64,000 nt of DNA from assembly GCA_014529385.2 (NCBI GenBank), contig CM043963.1:71501-135500 (forward strand), in the 5' to 3' direction. Below the pieces are notes generated by a model. The model did no database searches. It had not been told where the DNA came from and saw nothing but the letters and a program-made list of their open reading frames with translations. The DNA is from Adiantum capillus-veneris (taxonomy: Eukaryota > Streptophyta > Polypodiopsida > Polypodiales > Pteridaceae). This document shows, one piece after another, positions 22,417 through 34,143 of the stretch; positions within the stretch are counted from its first letter, which is position 1, and the number at the start of each line of letters is the position of its first letter. The position numbers were made by a program, and so were the translations under genes.

Positions 22417-22778
22417 GTGAATCAAGGCAATTCCTTGCACACTATTCTTGAAGAAGTCTCAGACACTTTTTCAGATTCAACATCTGAAATGTCTTCTTAC
22501 TCGATTCACTCGGAAACCGGAACGACAATGCGCTGTAAGCATATACTCTCTTTTTATAAGACTAACCGCCATGGAGCTCAGGTTTACCTGGATCCTAACG
22601 AAGAGTATGCTATTCGCATTGATGACCATGGTATTGAGATTGAATAAGAGATTAGGGCAAACAAACAAGAAAAAATGTACATGGACAGAAAGGGAACTCG
22701 GTACTTACAAGTTAAAAACCCTAACATGATAGAAAAATGGGGTTTAGAAGTAAACACCATAATCCCAGATATGTCAGC
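22417..22778 (+). pseudogene. gag: E4 gag, first fragment
   Basis: Starts MNQGNSLHTILEEVSD. There is an in-frame TAA at 22645-22647, then the frame continues (RYLQVKNPNMIEKWGL), matching E1 gag (MYLVVLNPNIVDKWGL). It is cut at 22778/22779 by E5. The frame resumes exactly after E5 at 29027 once the 5-bp target duplication is counted once. Confidence 0.75.
22774..22778. repeat. Target site duplication TCAGC, left copy of E5
   Basis: Identical to 29022-29026. Both lie in the E4 gag frame. Confidence 0.85.
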
Positions 22779-22901
22779 TGAAAGGGTGGTGGTAATGCGT
22801 GTGCTAGTCTCCACCCAATCGTGCTATCTTATAGCCTCCCCTTAGCGTACACACTGTTCGACTGTGCCAGTGGACTTGCCCATAGGACCCATGTCCTTAC
22901 A
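22779..22901 (-). mobile_element. E5 3' LTR (123 bp)
   Basis: TGAAAGGGTGG to TCCTTACA on the plus strand. Same length as the 5' LTR with about a dozen differences, so the insertion is not recent. Confidence 0.85.
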
Positions 22902-22916
22902 TTACCCCCCCCTTGG
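22902..22916 (-). promoter_or_regulatory. E5 polypurine tract
   Basis: Minus strand CCAAGGGGGGGGTAA directly before the 3' LTR. Confidence 0.75.
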
Positions 22917-23866
22917 AGAATCGTTTTCGTCCTTGAAAATGAACATAGGAAAATGTTTCTTAAGTGCGGAGACATTCTCCCATGTAGAGCCTTCTTCAGG
23001 TCTATCTAGCCATTTTACCAACACCTGTCGTCTGACATGATGTCTGGTGCGAAGCTCATGAGAATCTAAAATCTTTCCAGGCTCATGAGGAATGCGTGGC
23101 GGTTTGATAAGGTCAACTAACACACCTGTGTCAATGACATTATCATTCTATCCTAGCTGTTTTTGTAAATGACTAACATGATGGTAAATGGTCCACAATA
23201 GCGTGGTGAAAGTTTAGCAACTTTTCCAGTCTTCAGAATTTTTGAATGCTCTGGAACTTTGAGGAAAACCTTGTCTCCTTCTTTGAAAGTAGCAAGACGA
23301 CGATGCTCATCTGCGTACTGTCGAGCAACTTGAAGCATGTCAAAATGGTCTTTGAGAAAATCCTTCACTTGTTGTATCTTCTCCTTAGCCAACCCCACCG
23401 TAAAGGGTGATCTAGGTTGAAATCAATATAAAAGAATAAATGACTAAACCCTGTAGTCACATGCTTTGAACTATTATAAGCAAATTCCAATATAGGTAAG
23501 TAGTCTTCCCAATTGGTTTGCTTCTTGCTAACGTATGCTCGTAACATATCCTCTAGCACTTGATTAACTATTTTGGTTTGACCATCCGTTTCTGGATGAT
23601 CAACCGTACTTAGATAAAGTTTTGTTTCTAACTTTTGGAACACAGCTCTCCAGAAGTGTATCGAACTTTCGCTCTCTATCACTAATGGTACTAGCTGGAA
23701 GACTGTAGACTTTATATATATGCTTTACAAATAGCCGTGCTAATTCCGATGTCTTAACGGTAGTCTTAGTGGGAATGAAACGACCCGTCTTTGTGAGACG
23801 GTCTAAAATTACCCAAATGGAATCATGGCCATGATTTGTAGTAGGTAGTACTACTACAAAATCCAT
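22902..23866 (-). pseudogene. pol: E5 integrase core, C-terminal domain and chromodomain
   Basis: 23866-23600 carries the integrase core start (MDFVVVLPTTNHGHDSIWVILDR). 23682-23365 continues it (TVDHPETDGQTKIVNQVLEDML, with the catalytic Glu position occupied by T-K-I-V). 23398-23153 is the C-terminal part (FKEGDKVFLKVP, SPRYCGPFTI). 23123-22902 is a chromodomain (HHVRRQVLVKWLDRPEEGST, then WENVSALKKHF). Pieces lie in different frames. In chromoviruses this domain guides insertion to methylated histone H3. Confidence 0.8.
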
Positions 23867-24142
23867 AGAGATACTCTTCCACTTACCTTGTGGAATCTCT
23901 AAAGGATGTAAAAGGCCACCTACCTTGAGGCACTCTGCCTTATTAACTTGGCACTATTGGAAATTTAGTACGTACACTTGAATATCATGATGTAAGCCCG
24001 CGCAATAAAATTTCCGTCGAACTAAGGCATACGTCTTACGAACATCTGGATGACCAGCACTTGGACTATCGTGACACTGAAATAAGATTTGCTGCCTAGT
24101 GTCTGAGTCCTTTAGCACACATACTCTACCCTTGTGGAGTAA

Positions 24143-25314
24143 TTAGCTATCATCAATGGAAAAATTCTTCCATCGCTTAAGCTCTTCCTGAGTAGGGGTG
24201 GAGCTCTGTGTGTTGGAGTTTTTATCTGCATGTGAAGAGACATGTGAGTGTGAGGGATCCCTTTTTAAAACTACATTGCACACTTTAGCATATGATTGAT
24301 CTTGTGCACACTTTCCACGTAATGACTCCAAAAATACACTCTTTAGTTCCGTGAAAGCAAGTGAATTAATCTGAGGCATCCGACTTAATGCATCCGCTAC
24401 TACATTATATCACCCCTTGCGATATTGTAGCTTACAATCATAATCTTGAAGGATTTCTGCCCATCTAGCTTTATGGCCCTTCAAGTCTATTTGAGTAGTA
24501 AACCATTTGATACTCTCATGTGGTCAAAAACTACTTCAAACTTGGCACCATATAAATAGTGTCACCACTTTCGTAAAGCGTGAATTATGGCATAGAGCTC
24601 TCTCGCATAAACATAATAATTCTGTTGAGCTCTATCTAACTTTTTACTTTCAAAGGCTATAGGTCTTCTCTCCTAGAGAAGTACCGCACCAATTGCTTTA
24701 TCACTAGCATCAATCTCTACCACAAACGGCTTAAGTGGGTCAATGATTGCTAGGATGAGAGCAGTGGCTATAGATATCTTGGGCTGTTCGAAACAGCGTT
24801 TTTGGGCTTCTTCCCAAGAAAAGGTTTTACCTTTTGCTTTAAGTTGATCCTTCATAGGAACATCGATTTTGGCATAGTCACGGATATACTGTCGATAAAA
24901 TCTAGCTATGCCTAAAAATATTTGAAGCTCCACAACCGTGTTGGGATGTGGCCATTGAAGAATGGCAGCGACCTTGTCAGTGTCCATCTTGATTCCAGAA
25001 TAAGAGATTACATGACCGAGGTAATGTATCTCTGTTTTAAAGAAATCACACTTGCTTTTCTTAGCATGCATCATGTGAGCTCATAGCTAGATTTTGGCAT
25101 AGTCACGGATATACTGTCGATAAAATCTAGCTATGCCTAAAAATATTTGAAGCTCCACAACCGTGTTGGGATGTGGCCATTGAAGAATGGCAGCGACCTT
25201 GTCAGTGTCCATCTTGATTCCAGAATAAGAGATTACATGACCGAGGTAATGTATCTCTGTTTTAAAGAAATCACACTTGCTTTTCTTAGCATGCATCATG
25301 TGAGCTCATAGATG
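24143..25314 (-). pseudogene. pol: E5 RT end and RNase H, decayed
   Basis: 25299-25087 and 25074-24673 encode the same RT-connection segment twice (KKSKCDFFKTEIHYLGHVIS; LGIARFYRQYIRDYAKI). The second copy continues into RNase H (VVEIDASDKAIGAVLL). Downstream to 24143 the frame is full of stops. The 225-bp duplication is listed separately. Confidence 0.75.
24865..25314 (-). repeat. Two-copy tandem duplication, period 225 bp, in E5 pol
   Basis: 24865-25089 and 25090-25314 are virtually identical over the RT connection region. 225 is divisible by three, yet an in-frame stop separates the copies. Confidence 0.9.
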
Positions 25315-25924
25315 TTCAAACACCAATCGTAAGTGGTCTATGTGTTCATCTTCAGTCTTACTGTAAATAAGAATGTCATCAAGGAAAACCAGAACAAAAT
25401 TTTCCAAGATAGGGACGTAGGACATTATCCATGAGTGCCATAAATGTAGCTGGAGCATTGGTTAGGCCAAAAGGCATAACCAAAAATTCAAAATGTCCGA
25501 ACCGTGTTCTAAAGGCATTTTTGGAGATATCTTGTAAAAGGATACACACCTGGTGGTATCCTGAATGAAGATCTATCTTTGTATAGTATCTTTTCCCATG
25601 GAGTTGATCAAACAACTCATCTACTCTTGGCAGAGGATACTTGTTCTTGATGGTTATGGTGTTTAATCTGCGATAATCTACGCACATGCACATAGTACCA
25701 TCTTTATTTTTTCCCAATAGAATTGGTGATGCCCAAGGAGAAGTGCTAGGTCTAATGAAACCACGGGTGAGGTAGTCAGCCAACTGACTCTCGACCTCCT
25801 TGGCTTCTTTAGCACTCATACGATAAGGTGGTTTACTCACCGGTTTAGTGCCTGGCAAGACATCTATGCCATGTTGCACATCACGTGTAGGGGGTAAACC
25901 TGGTGGTAAATCACTTGAGAACAC
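25315..25924 (-). pseudogene. pol: E5 reverse transcriptase
   Basis: Clear Ty3-type [66 protein letters not shown]. The active-site box FLDDILIYS is intact but reached only by a frameshift next to an AAAATTTT run near 25395. Confidence 0.85.
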
Positions 25925-26218
25925 ATCACTATACTTTGTGAGTAAGTGAGTCAGTTTTTGCCGTGCAAAAGGAGAAAGTAAACTAGAGTTATGCTAGGAT
26001 GGAGAATCTTGTAATTCCCGTAATGTTTGTTTTACAACAGTTGCACGTTGCTCTATAGAATTAAAATTGAGAGCACTTTGCTCGTTAGATTTGTTAACAC
26101 TTTGTTTTATCTTTAGATTTCATTGCACTTTGCATACCATTACTAGAATTCACCGCACTTTTCTCTTGAGAATTCACAAGGCTTGGAGACAAGCAGTAAC
26201 ACAAAAAGACTTCATCTA

Positions 26219-26860
26219 TTAAATCTGCTTTCTGTAAAATAGAAAGATCAACTGTACATATAAGAGGTGCAGATGGTATATTTTTCTCACCAAGCAAAAG
26301 CACATGTTTACCATTGGCCATAAAGGATAAGGAGTTGTGATCATAACTAGTGTGCAATGTGTTTTGTAAACCATGCAGCCACTCCGTCCTAAAACTACAT
26401 CAGCATGGTCCATGTTCATAACTTGGAAGTCAAGGGTCATTGTATGATTTTGAACAATAATCTCAACCCCTTGAACTACCGTGTCCCATACTTCTTTATC
26501 ATTCCCAGACATCTGCTCCAGCACATACTTGTGAGAGCAAGGAGTCTGTGTAAGCTTCAATTTCTTGACTAGCTTATAATTCAAGAAGTTATGAGTTGCA
26601 CCATCATCCACTAAAATACAAACACGTTGTCCGTTAATAGTGCCATGCATGCAAATAAAATCATGGGGGCCAAAGGTGGGCTGCCACATTGAAGCAGGCA
26701 CACAACACTTGTGCTTTTCTTCCATATGAAGAACCTCTACAACACAATATTTAGGAGATGAATCTAATGTGAGGCGTGGCACCATGTGCATGGCCTTTTC
26801 TTTGCCTTGCAGAAGAGGACAATATTTCTTGTTATGTTGGTCCGAAAGACATTTAAAACA
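26219..26860 (-). pseudogene. pro: E5 nucleocapsid knuckle and protease
   Basis: CX2CX4HX4C knuckle (CFKC...H....C) at 26860-26819, in frame with a retropepsin: CILVDDGATHNFLN (the usual VDSGATHNF, with Ser changed to Asp), hydrophobic flap region, then MDHADVVLG where DVILG is normal. The frame is lost after that point. Confidence 0.8.
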
Positions 26861-28196
26861 AAAATTGTGTTTCTTAGTACTCTCAAAATCGGCAGTGCTG
26901 ACCCATGTGGAGTATTTCCTGATTGCTTAGGCTTCTTAGCCTCTTGTGGGCGTGGAGAGGTAGATTATTTCTTATTCCTCTTGGAATGTGTGGGAGATCT
27001 ACCTCGCCATTGGCTCTTAGCCACATTGCTCTTAGAAAAAATATTCTTAGAGTAGGGAACATTTCCTTTCCTCTCTTGGTCATCATCATATCTTTGGGCA
27101 TGACCGATGGCTTTTTCCAAAGTTTTTGGATGTTGGGTTTTGACATGAAGATGATAGTCTTTGTCAAGATCCCTATTAAAACCCCGTATCTTTTGGAATT
27201 CATCTAGACCTTCGAGTGTTAATATTATTTCCCGATACTTTGAAAGGTACTATGTGAGAGAGAGGCCAGACATGTGGTATGTATCCCATGCTAACCAATT
27301 CTTATCTTCTTCATTGGAGTCCAAAAACGTTTTGGAGAAAGAAGCTTGAAACGTTGCCCAAGACGGAGGACGAGCATCTATTGGAAATGTCATCCATCAC
27401 TTATAGGCCTTGCCTTTAAGAGATATACTTGTTTCCATAGCCGTCTTTATATTCGGGGTGTGTCTCAATCTATGAATATCACTCCATTTGTGTAAGAACG
27501 TATTGACCGCATCCTTGGTGCGATCACGCTCTTCCCAGTGAAACTCAGGAATGGTGATATTCTCAAGTAATGCATTGGTACCGTTTGCATCTTCTGAAGC
27601 ACTTGTCTCTTGGACTCCTTGAGTCGTGTGAGCTTGGTTCCCTTGAACCGTGTCACTTGTGGCTCCTTGAGCCATCTATGAATTCATAAATTTCACAAGC
27701 AACTCTGTAAGATTGGTAACATTTTCATTTAGTGCAGAGAGGTTGCATTCAAGTACGCTTCGGTGATTTTCCAAAGTCTTGATAGTAGCCATATCTACAA
27801 GGACATGATCTCCATCTCAGGAATGGTGATATTCTCAAGTAATGCATTGGTACCGTTTGCATCTTCTGAAGCACTTGTCTCTTGGACTCCTTGAGTCGTG
27901 TGAGCTTGGTTCCCTTGAACCGTGTCACTTGTGGCTCCTTGAGCCTTCTCTGAATTCATAAATTTCACAAGAAACTCCGTAAGATTGGTAACATTTGCAT
28001 TTAGTGCAGAGCGGTTGCATTCAAGTACGCTTTGGTGATTTTCCAAAGTCTTGATAGTAGCCATATCTACAAGGCCATGATCTCCTAAATCATCGTCATC
28101 ATGCATATTAGTGTCAGTCGCACCCGTGGCGCCCTGATTTTGATCTACGTGCTCAAAATCAAACATGTGTGTAGGTGGGATGTCCTCACTGGCCAT
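26861..28196 (-). pseudogene. gag: E5 gag, frameshifted
   Basis: ATG at 28196 (MASEDIPPTHMFDFEHVDQN). The N-terminal region up to ENITIPE is duplicated (see 27544-28087), then the capsid-like domain follows (FHWEERDRTKDAVNTFLHKW). The frame breaks at 27397 and several times after, with matches resuming in other frames to about 26880. Confidence 0.7.
27544..28087 (-). repeat. Two-copy tandem duplication, period 272 bp, in E5 gag
   Basis: 27544-27815 and 27816-28087 start with CTCAGGAATGGTGATATTC and are nearly identical. 272 is not divisible by three, so the duplication itself shifts the frame. Confidence 0.9.
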
Positions 28197-28526
28197 GGTA
28201 AACTTACACTAATGCAAAGAGAGAGAAAAAAAACGTCAACTTATTCCTCGTGAAATTGAAGTCTTTGTGTTTTGTATGCTCCATGATTTGCGTTGCATGC
28301 AAACTTTGCCTTGCAAGAATTGTAGCGCTTCACGTGTCGTTTGTCGAAGGCTTTTGTTCACTTTGAAGCTACCTCCTTGAGGAAAAAAGAATTTTTGGAG
28401 GAAAACTTGCCTTCCTCCAACAAGTGAAAAGGAAGGGTGAAGCTACTTCCTTGAAGTTTAGTTTGAATCTTTTCTTTTCTACTTTTTCTTTCAACACAAG
28501 TATGCTATCTTTCCTTGTTATACACA

Positions 28527-28770
28527 ACAAGGTTCAATAGCTTGATGGTAAAGTGTTGGCCTCTTCCCCTCATGGGGTGGGTTCAACCCTCCTTCATGCA
28601 AGGGTTAAGCGGGCCTTCTTACGCACGCAACCAATGGCACCAACGGAAGCCTTCAGAGCCACGGTGCCATAGAGCTTGCCTTGGTTTCCCGCTGTGGAGG
28701 TTGTAGATGAGTCGACCGTGGTTGGTTGTCTGTGCATGGGAAAACGTGCATGTCTTCTTTTGCTGCACAG
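28527..28770 (+). mobile_element. tRNA-derived SINE-like segment in the E5 leader
   Basis: TAGCTTGATGGTAAAG at 28538 resembles a Pol III box A (TAGCTCAGTGGTAGAG in tRNAs). GGTTCAACC at 28580 resembles box B. They are about 40 bp apart, as in tRNA genes and SINE heads. A cloverleaf with proper acceptor stem and anticodon loop was not recognisable, so it is not called a tRNA. The 3' limit and target duplication are undetermined. Confidence 0.45.
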
Positions 28771-28775
28771 TGGGG

Positions 28776-28898
28776 GTGTCGCATGCATATGTAACCCGCT
28801 TTTCCTCCTCTCCAAAAATAGCTCAGATACCAGTGAAGGGGTGTCGCACACATATGTAACTCGCTTTTCCTCCTCTCCAAAAATATCTCAGATACCAG
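28776..28898 (-). repeat. 65-bp duplicated leader segment and E5 primer site
   Basis: GTGTCGCA..CATATGTAAC..CTCAGATACCAGTGAA occurs at 28776 and 28841. In the second copy, minus strand CTGGTATCTGAG abuts the 5' LTR and resembles the tRNA-iMet primer site TGGTATCAGAG with two changes. Confidence 0.65.
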
Positions 28899-29021
28899 TG
28901 AAAGGGTGGTGGTAATGTGTGTGCTAGTCTCCACCCAACTGTGCTATCTTATAGCCTCTCCCTAGCGTACACACTGTCCGGCCATGCCAATGGCCTTGCC
29001 CATAGGACCCATGTCCTTACA
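28899..29021 (-). mobile_element. E5 5' LTR (123 bp)
   Basis: Same ends and length as 22779-22901. Short LTRs of this size are at the low end for Ty3 elements. Confidence 0.85.
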
Positions 29022-29026
29022 TCAGC
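29022..29026. repeat. Target site duplication TCAGC, right copy of E5
   Basis: Pairs with 22774-22778. Confidence 0.85.
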
Positions 29027-29083
29027 AAAAGAAGGACCTTCAACTTTAGAATTTGAGAGATACGATCAAGTAGTGATGGGCGA
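29022..29083 (+). pseudogene. gag: E4 gag, second fragment, between E5 and E6
   Basis: Only 62 bp including the 5-bp target copy TCAGC. It reads AKEGPSTLEFERYDQV in frame with the fragment ending at 22778. It is bounded on the right by the E6 LTR start TGATGGG. Confidence 0.7.
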
Positions 29084-29758
29084 TTTTTGAAAATCAGAGA
29101 AAAGACAGAAAAAAACTTATTTTTCCTCTGTTGGAGCCTTGGCGACACTGTTGGAAGGCTCGGCACCGCCTGGTAAACCTCACGACACCTCTACGGGCAT
29201 GGCACCCCCCCCCCCGCCCCCCCCCTTCGATTGGCCGGCTTTATCACCCTCAAGCCCCCACTTGTCTATACCCCAGCCTAGCCGACCGCCCTCAGTTTCA
29301 GATACCCCTTCTCTCTTCCCCCGTAGTTTATTCCCCCGGCGGGCATTGGATGAAACATTTTCCCTCTCTCTCTCTCTCTCATTTTCCCTACATACCTCTC
29401 TCTAATATCCTCTCTCCCTCTCACCCACATTCCCCCCTCCCCTCTCTGGCCACCCTCGGCCGGGCGCAAGCCTCGAGCACTAACTCCGACCCCTCTCTCG
29501 TTTTCCCTCTCGCGATCCCTCTGTGTCGAGCCGCATGTGAACTCCCGCTCTCCCGTATTCTTATCCTGACACCCACACCTCTCACACTCTTCCCCTCACC
29601 CTCCATCAACCCCCCTTGGCCTGTTTATATTCTCCCCCCCCCCCCCCCCTCTCTTCCCCACCCCTCGCCTCACCCTCTCCTCGGCCTCATCGCCCCCCCC
29701 CCCCCCCCCCCCCCCCTCTTCCCCACCCGCTCGCCTCACCCTCTCCTCGGCCTCATCG

Positions 29759-29803
<45 letters not shown>
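29759..29803 (+). repeat. Poly(C) run of about 45 bases in the E6 5' LTR
   Basis: Uninterrupted C run. The matching site in the 3' LTR (about 38987-39019) is shorter. Confidence 0.85.
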
Positions 29804-29951
29804 ACACCATTGACTTCTTCCCCTCCTCTCATCCTTGAGACACCATGCAAGATAGAGAATAGGACACCCCCTCTCACACACTCTCACCCCCCCCACGGTG
29901 GGCATCCGCCATAGAACCCTCTCTCTCTCTCCTATCCATGCCACCTCATCC

Positions 29952-29984
<33 letters not shown>

Positions 29985-30128
29985 CTGTTTCAGCCCGAAG
30001 GCACAACGCAAGAAGCCGGGGGGCATGCTCTCCCTCACCACACACACACACACCCTCATCCTCTCCCTCACTCACCACCCCCAATCCTCTCTCCCTCTCT
30101 TGCGCTCTGTTTCGGCTCCAGCATGCCC

Positions 30129-30175
<47 letters not shown>

Positions 30176-30201
30176 GTCGGCTTGTACAAGCGCAGCGCAT
30201 G

Positions 30202-30294
<93 letters not shown>

Positions 30295-31375
30295 CACACA
30301 CACACCACACACACACACACACCCCATGCATACACACACACACACAAACACACACACCCCCCTCATCTTCGCATAGCTGCCGCTGGTCGCCAACACAAAA
30401 AAATAAAAAATAAAAATAATATATACATTATATAGATAAACGCCGTTCCCACCGCACGCTTGCGCACACATACAAATACACACACACACTCACGCATGCA
30501 CACCCACATATACATATATACACACACATCCGTCCACATGCACATATGTACACACACACGCATGTACGCACCACGAATAAAAAAAAAACGAAGGATTCCA
30601 CGACTACGATGAAAACAAAAAAGAAGGAGGACTCAACTCGTGCGCCCTCCATCAACAAAAAGAGAAAATGCGCGAAGGCATGCCCCGACAGACCCCGAAA
30701 AGAAGTACGCTCTACACCGACGCATCGGTAACACGCCATTCGCCGACAACACGCAACCACGACCCCATTTTCAGTAATTCATAGGGTATTTTCATCATTT
30801 CTTCAGTTTTCACCCAAGCCATTGTAAAATTCCCATTTTTTTAAATTTCCTCTCTCTAGGTGATGGTCACAAAGGCCCACCTAGAGATTCTCATCTTTTA
30901 ATAAACCTCCTAAAACAAAGCAAGGGTCAACCACACCGGGCCCACCACTTGCTTTGTCTCCCCGATTAAGCTTACCCTAATCACACCTGATTACCATAAT
31001 CCAAGAAGCCAACACCTATAAATTGGCACTCAGAGGTCACTACCGGGGGGGGGAAGTTCATGAGAAGTCAGCACTCGGTAGAGTGTAGTGGGAAGAGTTG
31101 ACATTATCACCATCACGGGAGGGGGCTTGTGTGTGGGTTTGCCTTGGGAATTGCACCATGCGAAGGGAGCCATGTCCATCTCTCGACTCCAATGGTCAGT
31201 GCACACACCTATACACGCTCTTCGTAGAGAGCTTCACAATCATTGAGTCATCTTAGAGAGCGCACCAAGTAGTTTGCACCATCTTTTCTCCCTACCTCTC
31301 TATCACCACCGCGTGCCATTTGTAAATAGTGCAGAAAGAATTCTCCCTCACACCCACGAGGGTTTTCATCATTTG

Positions 31376-31484
<109 letters not shown>

Positions 31485-31644
31485 GTAAGTTTGCGGTGTT
31501 CATATTATCCTGGTTTGCATCCTAGCCGCTCAAAGCTAGGTGGTGCCCCCTGTTCGCTTTACCGTGACACGCTCGAGGCGCGCCATTTGGTCCCCGCTGT
31601 TTTAGAGGCCGTCGGGGTTTGGGGTTCGCTTTGCTCCCGTCATT

Positions 31645-31665
31645 TGGTGCCCCCATTGAGGAGGG
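31645..31665 (+). promoter_or_regulatory. Probable E6 primer-binding site
   Basis: TGGTGCCCCCATTGAGGAGG begins two bases after the LTR end. The position and the TGG start fit a PBS. I could not assign a tRNA with confidence. Confidence 0.45.
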
Positions 31666-31717
31666 ATTTCTAAGATCCTTCAGTTTACAATGTTGAAAGT
31701 GACGCCCACTATCCATC

Positions 31718-31975
31718 ATGGACGAATGGCTGAAGGAACTTTCTAACTGAAGGACAGAAGAAGAGGAGACAAAGGAGGCACTAGCCCCCTTCATTGAAGT
31801 ACTACTGCCAGGCTATAGTGTCGTCAGTATTCAAGAGGTAAATTCTCCATCTCGTGTTGCTCGTTCTAACCATAAATTGAGAGCATCAGGAGGGAGGTCT
31901 GTGAAGTGCCATCACTGTTGTCAACCAAGACACACTGTCAATGAGTGCCAGCAACGAAGGCAACGAAAGGGCTGA
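31718..31975 (+). pseudogene. Zinc-knuckle ORF upstream of E6 gag
   Basis: ATG at 31718. An early in-frame TGA (31748-31750) is followed by an open frame to TGA at 31973. The C-terminal part has CHHCCQPRHTVNEC, a CX2CX4HX4C knuckle, followed by a basic tail (QQRRQRKG). Tat/Ogre elements are known to carry an extra ORF before gag; its function is unknown. Confidence 0.5.
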
Positions 31976-32320
31976 AATTGTCTACATCGACATTCATCAC
32001 GAAGAAGTCATTCACATCAAGAAAGGGAAGAAAACGGTGAGGCCTCTTTTCCCTAAAGAAACTGCAATTAAATTTATAACTCCAAAGTGGCCTAAAGGGG
32101 ATGCTCGAGCCAAAGGTAAGGAGAAGATAAGCCAGTTTGGAAACACATGACCCCGGAGGGAGAAGCATCTGGACAAGCAAGTGCTTCAAGCTCAAAAATC
32201 CGGGTTGTACCCAGCTTGCCAAAGAGGAAGTCATCCGAAGCTAAGCTGCGGAAGGTTGCCTACCGATTTGTGCGACGCATGCGAGTGCTACCAATCCACT
32301 TCGACAATCGTGAATAAGAA

Positions 32321-32668
32321 GTGATAAGAAGATTCTCATGTCCTAGGGAAGAGTGGTTCGGTTACTGCTCTCGCTGTTTTGGAAAGCGAGTGGAGGATCT
32401 TCCTCCTCTCCTTGTACAACTTATCCTCTCTACCACGGGTGAAACCCAGTGGGCCGGGGGCGAGTTGCAACTGAATGGAGTAGAGTTCATGCAACACACC
32501 GACTACGGAAATTACCTGCAATTGCTACTAGCCAAGAGGGTGGGAGTGGTCAGACGCGTCGCCATCACCCCGTACGTGCTGAGAAACAAAGGAAAGGTAG
32601 AGCCCATGAAAGGGGATGACCTCTTGTGGATGTGCCGACTCATCAACAATGGCACGGTAAGAGTATAA
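32321..32668 (+). CDS. Hypothetical ORF (115 codons) upstream of E6 gag
   Basis: Open frame starting MIRRFSCPREEWFGYCSRCF, not low-complexity, located where the extra ORF of Tat/Ogre elements lies. CSRC could be half of a metal site. Unrecognised. It may be a remnant of the same ORF1 as 31718-31975, in another frame. Confidence 0.3.
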   Translation: MIRRFSCPREEWFGYCSRCFGKRVEDLPPLLVQLILSTTGETQWAGGELQLNGVEFMQHTDYGNYLQLLLAKRVGVVRRVAITPYVLRNKGKVEPMKGDDLLWMCRLINNGTVRV

Positions 32669-33013
32669 GTAAGTATTCCACCCTCTATGCATGATGGAAA
32701 ATGGGCTGATGGCATTCTCGTTCTGATTCTTGCAGCATATGCATGTGAGTATCTGTGTAGATAGGAAAGTCTTATACCAACAGAAGATCGTATACCTATT
32801 CGGTGCGGCGGTACTAGGAGAAATCCTCAATTCCCCGAACCCTATCATTCTCCCCATATTGGATTACCATCATTCCTTTAATGTTTCTATCTTTATGTTG
32901 TTTTAACCTATCCAACCACCCCTGTAAAAAGCCGCTATGAGCCGCTACTGTTGTTAATGTATTAGAAAAAGAAAAAGGAAAAAAAAAGGTTTGTAATTTC
33001 CTGAGTCACTACC

Positions 33014-34143
33014 ATGGCAAGTGTTTATTTCCCCACGTTCAGTGGAAAGAAGGGAGAGGATCTCACCACCTACTTTTTGGATGATTTCGACATTGCTTAT
33101 GTCGTCTCCAACAAAGATGACGGCGCTTCACGACTTAGAATTTTTCCTTTATTGATGAAAGTAGAGGCCAAGTCCTGGTATAATGCAGTGCCCTAGGCTA
33201 CCAAGAATGCATGGATGTGTTAAGGGCTGCTTTTGTAAAGAGGTTTGGTGGAGGCACAACCTCGGAGAATCTATGGCAGCTATTGACAGAATTAAAGCAA
33301 GGAGGTCTGCTGGAGGATGCCACCTTCGAGTCCAAATTTGTGGACTTATGGGAGAGATGGGTTGCCTTACTAGAGGAAGGCGAAGGAGCGCCTAGTTTCC
33401 TAAAGAAGGACCGTTCATTGTTGGTCTATGGTTGCCGCTTAGAGAGAAGATGAAGGGAAGGTTTCCTGCAACATATGAGTTGGCAGTCGAAGTAGCCCGC
33501 CTTAAAGACAAGAAGATACGCATGCAAGCAAGAGTAAAGGAGTCAGAGGAATCAAGCTCGGCCCGACCAACCGTAGTGACTGCAACAACCAATCATAGAG
33601 TCCAATCTAGGAGGCATCAGAAGAGTAGCAAGACCTACTGAGTCGCATACCACCCAACTAAAGAGTTTATCCGTGCATTTGGTGCAGCAAGAGCATGCAC
33701 CTGGCAGGAATCCAGAATAAGAAAGATGACAACTAAGGAAAAACCAAGAGTACCATTGTTACAACTGCGGGGAAGATGGCCATGGAATGTACTACTGTCC
33801 ACACCCAAGGAGGCAGAATTTCAATAGAGGGGGGAGACAGAATCAGCTCTCTCCGCCAACAACAAGACCACCACCACCTAGGAAACCAGGACTGACCCCA
33901 CCGGTCCAAATCCTTCGACCACCTGTAAAAAAGTAACCACCAACCCAACCTCTCATTCCACCACTACCCCCACCACTTGCTGTGAACCAAGCGGTAAGTG
34001 TTATTAGCTTGGAGGCTAAAGGGAAGGCAAAGGTAGAAGAATCAGTTCAAGAGAAGCACAAAGGGAAAGCGAAGGTAGAAGAAGTGGATACTATGGGAGT
34101 GAAGCGTGCCAGGCACTAAGAAGCATCTCAAAGAGAAGAGAAG
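33014..34143 (+). pseudogene. gag: E6 gag and nucleocapsid
   Basis: MASVYFPTFSGKKGEDLTTY opens at 33014 (typical Tat gag start). It breaks after KSWYNAVP by a TAG and shifts to 33211-33453 (AAFVKRFGG, FESKFVDLWERWVALLEEGE), then 33432-33641. A CX2CX4HX4C knuckle CYNCGEDGHGMYYC is encoded at about 33758-33800, followed by a Pro-rich basic tail. At least three frame breaks. Confidence 0.75.

Larger units (their letters stand above)
22779..29021 (-). mobile_element. E5: complete-length Ty3/gypsy chromovirus, decayed
   Basis: Flanked by 123-bp LTRs (28899-29021 upstream, 22779-22901 downstream) and by the target duplication TCAGC (22774-22778, 29022-29026). Minus-strand order: PBS, leader with a SINE-like insertion, gag, zinc knuckle and protease, RT, RNase H, integrase, chromodomain, polypurine tract. 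Total 6243 bp. It sits inside E4 gag. All coding parts carry frameshifts or stops, and three tandem duplications disturb it. Confidence 0.9.

Noticed and set aside
28531-28600. A tRNA gene
   Set aside because: Box A and box B resemble tRNA, but no acceptor stem, anticodon loop or terminator could be fitted; called SINE-like instead.
29131-30489. Long open frames of Pro, Ser/Leu, Arg/Glu or His/Thr runs on both strands (also 38317-39700)
   Set aside because: They are poly(C), CT and CA microsatellites of the E6 LTRs read in different frames.
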